From Rubripirellula reticaptiva (lineage in GTDB: Bacteria; Planctomycetota; Planctomycetia; Pirellulales; Pirellulaceae), in contig NZ_SJPX01000003.1 in the NCBI RefSeq assembly GCF_007860175.1, forward strand, positions 631,380 to 695,379: a stretch of 64,000 nt of DNA, in the 5' to 3' direction. Positions 56,056-64,000 of the stretch are shown here, one piece after another; the stretch's first letter is position 1; each line of letters starts with the position of its first letter. Made by a program: the position numbers and the translations under genes. Under the pieces are notes generated by a model. That model ran no database searches and was not told where the DNA came from. It saw nothing but the letters and a program-made list of their open reading frames with translations.

Positions 56056-56268
56056 CCTCTGGGGTGTATTGAAACCCGCATCTGACTTCTTCTAGAGACG
56101 TCGGATACGGGTTTTTTTGTGGTTATTCGGTCGCCGAAGTGTCTCTTGGGTGCCAATTCAAGTGTTTCGGTCGCGGGGAACATTTTCGTGAGTTTGATCG
56201 CTGCGGAGCGTGGATCTCGGCGGAGCGTGGATCGCTGCGGAGCGTGGATCTCCGCGCCAGTGACGGCT
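56056..56268. repeat. Long direct repeat, copy 2
   Basis: Same sequence as copy 1 with one extra 17-base internal duplication (three instead of two cggagcgtggatc units) and one T fewer in the T-run. The close similarity points to recent duplication or transposition. Confidence 0.9.
56073..56118 (+). terminator. Terminator-like hairpin in repeat copy 2
   Basis: Same stem as in copy 1: AACCCGCATCTGAC (56073-56086) against GTCGGATACGGGTT (56100-56113), followed by a run of T. Confidence 0.7.
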
Positions 56269-56624
56269 CGTAGAGAGGCTGCCTCCGAGCACGCTTTATC
56301 GAACTGAGCGCTGCATTCATGGTGGCGCGTGATCGATTGAGGTGCGAACCGACGAGACGATCACGAAAGAAGCCGACCGCTGCAACGTCAAAACAACAAT
56401 CCTAAGAGTCTATCCCGGCGGCTTCGCAAACTGTGATCAGCTGCACCGGCTCCGCGGCGAGATGCATTGAAAGAGTTCGGGAATCGTCCGATTCGGGTTG
56501 CCTTTGCCGCCATTTCGGTACTTACCCTTTTCGCTTTTGATTTTCTTACCGTCCGTGTTTCAGAACACGCGAAAAGGTGAGTGTGTCGGCATGGCGCGAG
56601 AGGGCTGGTGGACGATTTGGATCT
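56269..56624. other. Gene-free stretch between repeat copy 2 and the DUF1552 gene
   Basis: No supported gene. Frames are short and unlike known families; it is the downstream flank of the DUF1552 gene. Confidence 0.45.
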
Positions 56625-57971
56625 CTAAGCCATCAACGATTTCACGGTGCCGGTGCTGTCGGCGAAACGTTCGATGTCGAGTCCCAGCATTCGTGCTTGG
56701 GTTAGCCACAGGTTTGCCAGTGGCGTCCCGTCGGGCAGATTGATGTGTTGTCCTGACTGCACTCGCGAACCGCCACCGGCGACGATGATCGGTAGGTCGT
56801 TGTATTGATGCGTCGATCCGTCGCCCAGCCCAGATCCGTAGGTGAACAAGGTGTTGTCCAGTAAGGTGGATCCGTCAGCTTGTTCGATGGAATCCAGTTG
56901 GCTGACGATGTATGCAAACTGCTGCATGTGGAATCGGTCCACCTTCAGTAGGTCATCAATCATTTTGGTCTGATTGTGAGACATCTGATGATGGCTGCGT
57001 GGTTTGTCGAAAAGTGTCTCGAACTTGTACGGCGTGTCCCATCGCTCAGGCCCGACCATAAACGTGGTGACATTTGTCAGACCGGTTTGCAGCGCCACGA
57101 CCATCAGGTCGGCCATCAAACGAATATACTCGCCGCGCGGCAAATAAGCTTCGGGCGGTTCGTCCATGGTCACTAACGCCAATTCCGATCGCATTTTTTC
57201 GAGACGATTCATTTGCGTCTCGATGGTCCGTATTGAATCAAAGTATTCAGCGAATTTGTGCCGGTCGGCGTAACCGAGTTCACGACGCAGCGTACTGGCG
57301 TCTTCGAGTACGAGGTCGGTGATGTCTCGGTAGCGGTCCGTTTCGTCGGTCGAAAACAGGCGATGGTACATCTTTCGCGGATCTCGAATCGACGGCGCCA
57401 AATGCCCGGTGCCGTACCACGAGATATTGTCGAAGTAAATTGATTCCTTGTTGTCGAGGTGGCTGTTGCAGCTGAACTCCAGCGTCGGAAACGGAGTCGC
57501 GGTGCCGATCTGATCGGCGACCAAATGATCGAGCGTGCGGTCCAGCGGCCAGGCGGTGCCTTCAATGGTGTAGGGAGGTGCGCTGCTGAGGTAACATGAC
57601 GCGCACTGGGCGTGCACGTCGGTGCCTTGCTGGAACGTGCGGTCCATTCCTGTGATCAGGTTGATCTTATCACGGTGTGGTTCCAGCGGTTGCATTGTTG
57701 GCGTCAGCTCAGTCAGTGGTGTGACGCTGAATCTTGGGTTCTGTTTCCCGAGTGACTTCATCACTCCCCCCAGATTTCCTTTGGGGATGATGTGTTCTGC
57801 CTCGCCAGGAAAAAAGCCTCGACGCACGACTCCGATTGGCACGTAGAAATGAGCCATCCGCATCGGAACGGCTTTCGCGGCGGCTGCCGTAGCCACGCTT
57901 TCCATCCACGGCAGTGCCAGCGATGCGGCACCCATACCGCGCAGAAACGATCGTCGTGTCGTGATTGGCAT
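56625..57971 (-). CDS. DUF1552-domain secreted protein with Tat signal
   Basis: 448 residues from ATG 57971; a GTG 18 codons upstream is possible but less likely. The N-terminus carries a twin-arginine signal (ITTRRSFLRGMGAASLALPWMESVATAAAA), so it is exported folded. The family sequence MRMAHFYVPIGVVRRGFFP... GTDVHAQCASCYLSS... FTYGSGLGDGSTHQYNDLPIIVAGGGS is plain. DUF1552 is related to the sulfatase-like/alkaline phosphatase fold; its chemistry is not established. It always pairs in planctomycetes with a DUF1592 cytochrome protein, here immediately upstream. Confidence 0.93.
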   Translation of the reverse strand: MPITTRRSFLRGMGAASLALPWMESVATAAAAKAVPMRMAHFYVPIGVVRRGFFPGEAEHIIPKGNLGGVMKSLGKQNPRFSVTPLTELTPTMQPLEPHRDKINLITGMDRTFQQGTDVHAQCASCYLSSAPPYTIEGTAWPLDRTLDHLVADQIGTATPFPTLEFSCNSHLDNKESIYFDNISWYGTGHLAPSIRDPRKMYHRLFSTDETDRYRDITDLVLEDASTLRRELGYADRHKFAEYFDSIRTIETQMNRLEKMRSELALVTMDEPPEAYLPRGEYIRLMADLMVVALQTGLTNVTTFMVGPERWDTPYKFETLFDKPRSHHQMSHNQTKMIDDLLKVDRFHMQQFAYIVSQLDSIEQADGSTLLDNTLFTYGSGLGDGSTHQYNDLPIIVAGGGSRVQSGQHINLPDGTPLANLWLTQARMLGLDIERFADSTGTVKSLMA

Positions 57972-58036
57972 TGCGAGTTTCAGGTGGGGCGAAGGGGTGG
58001 TGGGAGCGGTCAGGATCGCTGACACGCTGGATGACG

Positions 58037-60133
58037 CTACGGAGCAACGGGGGAATTTGCGGGCGTCGATTTCGTTTGAAATGGAGCACTCATGATAACC
58101 ATTTTCAGCAACGTTTGGATCTTGTAATCGTCGTCGATTGTCGCGCCCGTGATTTCGTCGAGAGTGATCTGGTCGGCAGGGCCCAGTTGGCGGGCCAAGG
58201 CGAACGACAGCAGGTGGCCGGCGAGTGCACGGGTGAAGCGGTCTTTTTCGACTAGGATTGCGTCTTTGAACTGCACAACATCGTTGAATTCATGCTGCCG
58301 CATCAGTGTGCCGGCCATGTCGACGTCGCGACCGTTCTCGTATTGGTCACGCCATTGTCCGATCGCATCGAAGTTCTCTAGTGCGAACCCCAGTGGATCG
58401 ATTTGCTCGTGACATCCCTTGCAGTCGCTGCGCTGGCGGTGCAGCGATAGGCGTTCTCTCAGCGTCAGATTTTCTTCGCCGTCAGCTGGCTTTTCTCCGA
58501 GTGCTGGCACGTCAGCCGGCGGTGGATCGGGCGGGTTGTTGAAGATCACGGTGGCGACCCATGCGCCACGCGTTATCGGATGGCTTCGGTCTGGTCCCGA
58601 AGTCATCGTCATCACGGCGGCATTGGTGATCACGCCGCCGGTCCGCCGATCCGCAAGCGGGATGCGGTGAAACTTCAGCACGGTCGGGGCGCCGCCACCG
58701 CCCTTTGTCATGGGTGATTCGCTCCGCAGGTCACCATAGGCATCCTCAAGTGTGACCGACCGATAGCTAAAATCAGAATCGATCAGTTGGGTGATCGGCA
58801 GATTTTCGATCAAGACGGTTTCAAACAACAGCAGCGGCTCCAGCATCATGTGCATGCTGTCCCGATACTTCGCGAAATAGAACTTCGGGAACCGTTGTTC
58901 GTCAGGAACCGACGAGATGATCCGTTCCAGTTGCAGCCACTGGGCGGGAAAACTGTCGCAAAAGCGTTTCAATTTACGGTCATTGACCATCCGGTCAAAT
59001 TGTCGGTCCAAGACGTCAGGACGCTTTAGTATTCCGCGGCCGGCCAGGTCCAACAGCTGTTCGTCCGGCAGACTTCCCCAAAGAAAGAATGACAATCGCG
59101 AAGCGAGTTCAAAATCGTCGAGAGCACCAGTCGGTTGTTCGCCACTCGACTTGTCGTACAGATACAGAAAATTCGGAGACGCGATGGTTGCCGCGGCGAC
59201 AGATTTCATCGCGTCGGTGAAAGAGGCTCCGCGGGCTAGTCGTGCGTCGACAAACGAAGCGTATCGTTCCAGCTGTTCAGGCGTCACCGAGCGGCGAAAA
59301 GCTTTTGTTAGGAAAGGCTCTAGCCGGCGACGGACTTCGTTGCCGACGCCATCGGTATTGTCAGGCGGTGCAAAGAACGATTGCCAGATGCCGACGCGGC
59401 TCGCCACGAAGTCGGGGCTTTGGGTGATTGATTGACCGAGCTTCAGAAACGATTCCATCAACAGAGGTGATAGCGATAAGTGGTCGCCGCGATTGTCGTA
59501 TCCGTGTTCGGCTCGTAAGTCCTGTGGGAACGCCGCAACGCCGGCCAGTCGCGGTTCGATCATCTGTGATTTGCCCAGCGGCCGGCTGCCGACGTTGACC
59601 AGATCCGCCATCTTTCCAGTTTCCGGCCGGAAATAGTTCTTGTGATCACGCATCATTCGTTCGGGCAGCGTGAACACGATGCAGTCTAAGCCGAACAGGT
59701 CGATCACTGCGTTGTTGTACTGGAACCGATTCATGCGGCGAATTGGCGTCGCGGCAAATCTGTCCTGGGTGGTAACGCTCGTATGAAGAATTGATTTCAG
59801 CTCTGTGACCAGATTCTGTCGGCTTTCTGGATCGAGTGCTTGATCGGCATTCGGTGGCATCTCTTGTAAGTCGAGGACGTCGATCAAATTGGCGACGAGC
59901 TCTGGCGAGTTGCTTAATCGAGACAAGTTCAGGTCGCTCAAGTCGACGTCGCCTTCGATCGTGTCACCGTCGCCATGGCATTCGACGCAGTGCCGACGGA
60001 ACGCGGACGCGATCAGGTCGCTTGGAACTGATTCATCCGCGGTTGCATTGCCGCAAGTTGTGGCGACCAGAGAAATAGTCAACGCAGTGATTATCAGCGA
60101 TTGACAGGAATGCACTATCAAACGTTGCGTCAT
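58037..60133 (-). CDS. Planctomycete cytochrome-type DUF1592/1588/1585 protein
   Basis: 698 residues with a signal peptide (SCQSLIITALTISLVATTCG). Domain order: PSCyt-type haem motif CVECH at residues about 49-53; DUF1587 (RRMNRFQYNNAVIDLFGLD); DUF1595; DUF1592 (LDDFELASRLSFFLWGSLPDEQLL); DUF1588 (ITRGAWVATVIFNNPPDPPPADVPAL) with CKGCH; and DUF1585 (FALARQLGPADQITLDEI). The composite is typical of planctomycetes and is always next to a DUF1552 gene. It probably transfers electrons in the periplasm. The DUF1552 gene starts 65 bases after its stop, so the pair forms one operon. Confidence 0.95.
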   Translation of the reverse strand: MTQRLIVHSCQSLIITALTISLVATTCGNATADESVPSDLIASAFRRHCVECHGDGDTIEGDVDLSDLNLSRLSNSPELVANLIDVLDLQEMPPNADQALDPESRQNLVTELKSILHTSVTTQDRFAATPIRRMNRFQYNNAVIDLFGLDCIVFTLPERMMRDHKNYFRPETGKMADLVNVGSRPLGKSQMIEPRLAGVAAFPQDLRAEHGYDNRGDHLSLSPLLMESFLKLGQSITQSPDFVASRVGIWQSFFAPPDNTDGVGNEVRRRLEPFLTKAFRRSVTPEQLERYASFVDARLARGASFTDAMKSVAAATIASPNFLYLYDKSSGEQPTGALDDFELASRLSFFLWGSLPDEQLLDLAGRGILKRPDVLDRQFDRMVNDRKLKRFCDSFPAQWLQLERIISSVPDEQRFPKFYFAKYRDSMHMMLEPLLLFETVLIENLPITQLIDSDFSYRSVTLEDAYGDLRSESPMTKGGGGAPTVLKFHRIPLADRRTGGVITNAAVMTMTSGPDRSHPITRGAWVATVIFNNPPDPPPADVPALGEKPADGEENLTLRERLSLHRQRSDCKGCHEQIDPLGFALENFDAIGQWRDQYENGRDVDMAGTLMRQHEFNDVVQFKDAILVEKDRFTRALAGHLLSFALARQLGPADQITLDEITGATIDDDYKIQTLLKMVIMSAPFQTKSTPANSPVAP

Positions 60134-60565
60134 GAGGATTGTCGCCGATGATCGATTGCAATGAAGGTCACTACGAAGTCCAGTTCCGTTGCAATCGGTG
60201 AGCGGCTAGAACGGCCGGTAGCGGGGGCCATCAGTGTATTCGTGGTGGATGCCTGAATCAACTTACTTGCCGGCTTGCCTACGTGATACTTCGATTCGCT
60301 TTCTGTGACGGCGGGCACGTCATTGACTGGCAAAACTGCGTTTGTACTGCAATGGTTTGAAGAACGAACCCGTGAAGATATCCAGATTGCAATCAAGATT
60401 GTCGGTGATGCCGTTCGCGGTCATATCGATGAACTCGTACGATCGATGGTGGAGGACACCTTGAACAAGCTGCTTGATGCCGAAGAACTCTTCGCAGGCG
60501 AACTCAAAACACATCGCTGAAGCGTTCGCCGGACAGAAAGACTTTGGCATTGAAGATTAGCGATC
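60134..60565. other. Gene-free stretch with an IS256-like trace
   Basis: A 71-codon plus frame (60305-60520) contains HIDELVRSMVEDTLNKLLDAEE, resembling the N-terminus of IS256-family transposases (ELVR.LVEDTLN.LLDAE). It stops soon after and nothing else of such an element is seen. I regard this as a possible remnant. Confidence 0.3.
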
Positions 60566-60838
60566 GTGCAATATCGCTCGTTGATCGGACGCAATAAGTC
60601 GCGACCAAACGGGCACGTTGGCGATTGGATGTCCACCGATTTCCCGCCAGACCACCGAGCTCTTGTTTCCGCCGCTTCCGATGGCAAATTGCGTTTTTGG
60701 TACCTGAACCTGTGCGGGCCAGCGATTCGATTGGATGCACATAGCGGACACATTCACTGCGTCGTATCTTAACCCGGCGGCAACTAAGGTGCCTCAGGAA
60801 GCGGGGATCGAAACGTCAAGCTTTGGTCGAGAGATTGA
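60566..60838 (+). pseudogene. WD40-repeat pseudogene fragment
   Basis: In one frame the sequence reads HRALVSAASDGKLRFWYLN... HSGHIHCVVS, TAA, PGGN, TAA, GASGSGDRNVKLWSRD, stop. This is the pattern of WD40 blades (GHIxCVxFSPDGNxVASGSxDxxVKLW), broken by two TAA codons. Only the last two blades remain. The end (SGDRNVKLWSRD) looks like a natural C-terminus. Confidence 0.75.
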
Positions 60839-60852
60839 CGTTGCCAATCGGT

Positions 60853-61389
60853 CTATTCGACGTCCACGAGTTCAACGACGAAGTGAAGATCCGAGTGTGC
60901 AGGGATGGAGCCTGGCGAACCGGCTTCGCCGTAGCCGAGCCTTGAAGGCACCCACAATTCGATCATTCCACCTTGGCCGATGAGTTGCATGCCTTCGGTC
61001 CAGCCGGCGATAACATTTCGCAAGGGAAAAGTTGTTGGTTCACCTCGCTCGTAGGAACTATCGAACACTTTTCCACCATCGAGCCAGCCGCGATAGTTGA
61101 CGGTTACCGTGTCGCTGGCCGTCGGTTTCTTAGCTTCGGAGTTTCGCAGAACGCGATACTTCAGTCCTGAATCCGTTGCCGAGAACTCTGACGCGATTTC
61201 CGCATCCATCGGCCCCGCGCCGGCTTGAAGTTCGGGCGCGTCGGTAAACGTGGTCGGTTTCCATTGGGCGGATGGAGCAAACGCGGATGCCGCCGTGGGA
61301 GTTTGGTCCGGGCCGAATTTCGCGGCGGAGCGACATCCCGGAACCATCATCAGGATGCTCAATAGACACCACGGCAAACAACTCTTCAT
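60853..61389 (-). CDS. FKBP-type peptidyl-prolyl isomerase lipoprotein
   Basis: 178 residues. A lipoprotein signal ends in MVPGC, followed by a flexible linker and the FKBP domain: SDTVTVNYRGWLDGGKVFDSSYERGEPTTFPLRNVIAGWTEGMQLIGQGGMIELWVPSRLGYGEAGSPGSIPAHSDLHFVVELVDV. The Tyr, Asp, Phe and Trp pocket residues of active FKBPs are present. It catalyses proline cis-trans isomerisation of exported proteins and is anchored in a membrane. It is preceded by a WD40 remnant and followed on the same strand by nothing closely linked. Confidence 0.93.
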   Translation of the reverse strand: MKSCLPWCLLSILMMVPGCRSAAKFGPDQTPTAASAFAPSAQWKPTTFTDAPELQAGAGPMDAEIASEFSATDSGLKYRVLRNSEAKKPTASDTVTVNYRGWLDGGKVFDSSYERGEPTTFPLRNVIAGWTEGMQLIGQGGMIELWVPSRLGYGEAGSPGSIPAHSDLHFVVELVDVE

Positions 61390-61575
61390 CGCTGTTTCAA
61401 CGCTCCAGTCTCGTGTTCCGCATCAATCCAATGCGCCCATCGGAGGCGAACCTTGCCGCCACCCTCGCAGCGGAGACTACTGAATTCTGGCCTTCACTGA
61501 AAGTCCTTCTTTGGTCCAGCGTTGCGTTCCCGCCCAAAGCACTCGGCGGGCGGCAATCAAGCTGCGGCGGGAGTG

Positions 61576-61896
61576 CTAAGCCGGGTCGGCAAGGATCTTC
61601 CCCGTTCGGTCGTCCACTCGGTGTAGGCGAGTGGCCACTCCCATCGCACTGTCGCCGGGTTTTAGGGATACCAACCAATAGGGATCGGCAGGCACATTCG
61701 CGTCGACCATTGCCCGCAGGATCTCACGATCATGCACGCCGTTCTCGCTGTATAGCTTCGCGTAGAAATCCTTTTCCCGGCGAATTCTCTCGGTGTCGAA
61801 GAATACCGCGGAACACTTCGTGCCCGGCGGAATGTCATCGAAGTGTTCGATGACAATCATGATCGCCGCCTTCTGGTCGATTTCTCGTTTCGTCAA
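61576..61896 (-). CDS. Hypothetical protein of 106 residues
   Basis: A TTG start at 61896 is supported by an AGGAG site about seven bases upstream; ATG 61860 is the alternative. The product is a mixed alpha/beta protein (IMIVIEHFDDIPPGTKCSAVFFDTERIRREKDFYAKLYSENG... DPYWLVSLKPG) with no recognised family. No signal peptide. It is a single gene between the FKBP and esterase genes, both on the same strand. Confidence 0.7.
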   Translation of the reverse strand: MTKREIDQKAAIMIVIEHFDDIPPGTKCSAVFFDTERIRREKDFYAKLYSENGVHDREILRAMVDANVPADPYWLVSLKPGDSAMGVATRLHRVDDRTGKILADPA

Positions 61897-61994
61897 CGCT
61901 TGCTCCTAATCCTTGCAACTTGCATCACGGAAAATGGCAGGATGGATGCCCATCCTGCAGCGCGGTGGTTTACCTTCCCCGAGAATCCATTGAG

Positions 61995-63824
61995 CTAGAG
62001 TCTCGGTTTCGGCGGCACAACCGCGGGTTGCCAAGGGGCAATTCCATCGAGCTTGGTCTTTCGGGAAAACACCTTGCTGCCGCAAGTGACGTACAACGTC
62101 GACATCTCTTCGCCGGCGAGCACACAGTTGGATAGCTTACCGGACAAGCTGGGCCGTGAAAGAATCAGGTGAACACGTCCGGGCGGGTCAATGATCTGAA
62201 TGCCCAGTTTGGTTGCCACCAATAGCGAGCCGTCCTTCGTCATCGTGACTCCGTCGGCGCCGCCGATCATGTCGTCTTGTGGCGTGTGCACGTAACTGTA
62301 GGGTTGGCCGTGCAACAGTTCGCCCGACTGCGAGTCGATCTTGTACGACCAAACGTATCGGCCTTCCGCATCCACGACCATCAGGAAACGCCGGTCGGGA
62401 GTGACGATCAATCCGTTGGGTTTCTTGGGGCCCGCGCCGACATTGATCGGTTTGCCATCGCCGCGAGGATTACCGTTCGCGTCGATCGGCAAGTACCAAA
62501 CCGCTTGCTCGGTCGGTCCCGTGAAATAGATGCCGTGATCGAGCACCACCAAGTCGTTGCAGGAAACGCCAGAACACAAGTCGGTGCGACCGCCATCGGG
62601 GTCGATTCGTGTCACGGTCAGAGCTGTATTGCGAGCACAATAGAGACGACCTTCCGCATCGAACATCAACGCGCTGACTCCGGGCAAGTCGTCGACAAAC
62701 TTGGTCGCGTGATCGGTGCCGGAAGCAATCTTCCAAATTTCGCCTCGTGGCCCATCAATAAAATACACGTCTCCGTTGGGTGCGACCGCGGGGCCTTCGG
62801 TGTATTTGTGGCCGTCACTGATCAGCTTCCACGATTCACCTTCAATCAGCCGATCTTTGAGTTCAGGGTGGTTCGAAACGTCCGACTCGATCGGCTGGTC
62901 AAAGTCTTGCCATAGCCAACGCATCGCATCGGGAAAGATCGCAGCGCCGTGTTTGCCGTTATGGCCGCCCTCGCCCCATACATTTTTGACTTGGTAACTG
63001 GCCCACTGCAGTGATGCGAGCATCGATTGATTCGCGTGCCACCAACTGCCGCCATAGATGTTCAAATCGTTGCTGCCGTCCTGCAAAAAGATCCTTAGCG
63101 GTTTGGGTTCGTACTTGCGAACCAGGGTCGCGTATTCGTTGCCGCCTCGCAGTCCTACGAATGTGCCGACCGTGCTGAACACGCGGCGGAATTGATCGCT
63201 GCGGTGCCAAGCAACGCCAAACGCCGCGATGGCGCCGCTACTGCTACCGCCGATGGCTCGCAGATTAGGATCATCGGTGATCGCGTAGGACTTGCGGACT
63301 TCGGGAATTAGTTCATCGATCAGGAACGACGCATACCGATCGCTGACCGTGTCGTATTCAAAGCTGCGATTGAATCGATCCTGAGCACCGTTGCCGCCGG
63401 GCACAACACCGGGGTTTACACAGATGGCAATCGTGACCGGCATTTCACCGCGATGGATCAGATTGTCAAAGACATGGTGGATTCGATATTCGCCTTTGTC
63501 TTGGACGTACTTTGCGCCGTCCTGGAAAACCATCAACGCGGCCGGCGACGACTTGTCGTACTGTGCAGGAACGTAAACAAAGTAGTCTCGCTCGGTGCCA
63601 GGATAAACCGTGCTGTCGGTGAATCGATGCGCTGTCACCACGCCCTGCGGAACTCCGTCTTTGGCCACCGTGTCGGGGTGAACGGGGTAGCTCTCCTGAG
63701 CAAACACCACAAGTGCTGGCAACAGGAACATGACAGCAAAAACGTGAACGCCGGTACGCGTTAGGCTTGCGGTCAAAGATCCAGCAAGCCGAAGTCTCGG
63801 GCACTGGTGAATCGCTGTGTTCAT
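61995..63824 (-). CDS. Secreted esterase and SMP-30/gluconolactonase fusion protein
   Basis: 609 residues with a signal peptide (RTGVHVFAVMFLLPALVVFAQ). The first part (about residues 60-310) is an esterase-D-type alpha/beta-hydrolase: YFVYVPAQYDKSSPAALMVFQDG, the nucleophile elbow AIGGSSSGAIAAFG, and GGHNGKHGAAIFPDAMRWLW with the His. The second part (about 335-600) is a six-bladed SMP-30/gluconolactonase propeller: KYTEGPAVAPNGDVYFIDGPRGEIW, GIYFTGPTEQAVWYL, KKPNGLIVTPDRRFLMVVDA. Both parts act on sugar esters or lactones in the periplasm, so it may degrade algal polysaccharide or a sugar-acid ester. Confidence 0.9.
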   Translation of the reverse strand: MNTAIHQCPRLRLAGSLTASLTRTGVHVFAVMFLLPALVVFAQESYPVHPDTVAKDGVPQGVVTAHRFTDSTVYPGTERDYFVYVPAQYDKSSPAALMVFQDGAKYVQDKGEYRIHHVFDNLIHRGEMPVTIAICVNPGVVPGGNGAQDRFNRSFEYDTVSDRYASFLIDELIPEVRKSYAITDDPNLRAIGGSSSGAIAAFGVAWHRSDQFRRVFSTVGTFVGLRGGNEYATLVRKYEPKPLRIFLQDGSNDLNIYGGSWWHANQSMLASLQWASYQVKNVWGEGGHNGKHGAAIFPDAMRWLWQDFDQPIESDVSNHPELKDRLIEGESWKLISDGHKYTEGPAVAPNGDVYFIDGPRGEIWKIASGTDHATKFVDDLPGVSALMFDAEGRLYCARNTALTVTRIDPDGGRTDLCSGVSCNDLVVLDHGIYFTGPTEQAVWYLPIDANGNPRGDGKPINVGAGPKKPNGLIVTPDRRFLMVVDAEGRYVWSYKIDSQSGELLHGQPYSYVHTPQDDMIGGADGVTMTKDGSLLVATKLGIQIIDPPGRVHLILSRPSLSGKLSNCVLAGEEMSTLYVTCGSKVFSRKTKLDGIAPWQPAVVPPKPRL

Positions 63825-64000
63825 ATCAAATCGCTTGGAGAGTGTGTGAATACTCGGAAGGCTTGGTGTGTGGGTCGGTCAACAAGATAGTCGAAAAGCA
63901 ACGCGTCCGAGTCGCAATTCATCGCCCTGGTTCTTCACCGACAACTCAATCGAAACCAACGGCCACTCACTCAACGCCGATAGTTGGGCGTTCACGGGCG
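63825..64000. other. Upstream region of the fusion-protein gene
   Basis: No gene is visible up to the window edge. The region should hold its promoter. Confidence 0.4.

Overview
The window is chromosomal DNA of a planctomycete, most likely a Rhodopirellula-like member of the Pirellulaceae. The clearest signs are an adjacent DUF1552/DUF1592-type secreted pair with a planctomycete cytochrome motif, two PQQ-like beta-propeller proteins with signal peptides, a PEP-CTERM protein, several very large secreted proteins, sparse operons, and a Bacillus-type three-gene succinate dehydrogenase. No rRNA and no CRISPR array is visible. One intact tRNA (Arg, ACG) is present.

Layout. Bases 1-18.2 kb are mostly housekeeping: the 3' part of glgB, a bifunctional-nuclease-domain protein, panC, two unknown planctomycete proteins, sdhCAB (minus strand), a GntP permease, a chaperone-like trio (DUF2760, Hsp70, Hsp70 with a long C-terminal extension), and a secreted beta-propeller protein. 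A tRNA-Arg with a strong terminator closes this block.

Bases 18.3-34 kb are accessory DNA. An IS4-family element with 11-bp target duplications has an in-frame TGA in its transposase. Next come a decayed tRNA-like sequence, a TetR regulator with a palindromic operator over its own promoter, and three tandem DUF1254 proteins. They are followed by a tyrosine recombinase, a zinc-ribbon miniprotein, and a two-gene unit joining a HEPN RNase-like protein (RNFLAH motif) to a PD-(D/E)xK nuclease-like protein. That pair is the best candidate for an undescribed defence system. A second beta-propeller gene and an IS21 end fragment complete the block.

Bases 34-52.9 kb hold signalling and envelope genes: a BlaI repressor with a clear dyad operator, an M56 BlaR1-like peptidase carrying several carboxypeptidase-regulatory-like repeats, a PEP-CTERM protein, an IS3 fragment, a truncated sigma factor, a CHASE2 nucleotide cyclase, and three co-directional secreted proteins (di-CxxCH protein with a DUF4384-like end, a CsgG/LpoB-like protein, and a 1719-residue SH3-TPR-CHAT caspase-like protein). 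These last three probably work together in the periplasm.

Bases 52.9-64 kb contain a cupin protein, scars of a deoC gene and an antitoxin gene, a toxin-antitoxin cassette enclosed by two near-identical repeats of about 200 bp, the DUF1552/DUF1592 pair, a WD40 pseudogene, an FKBP-type isomerase lipoprotein, and a secreted esterase/SMP-30 fusion protein.
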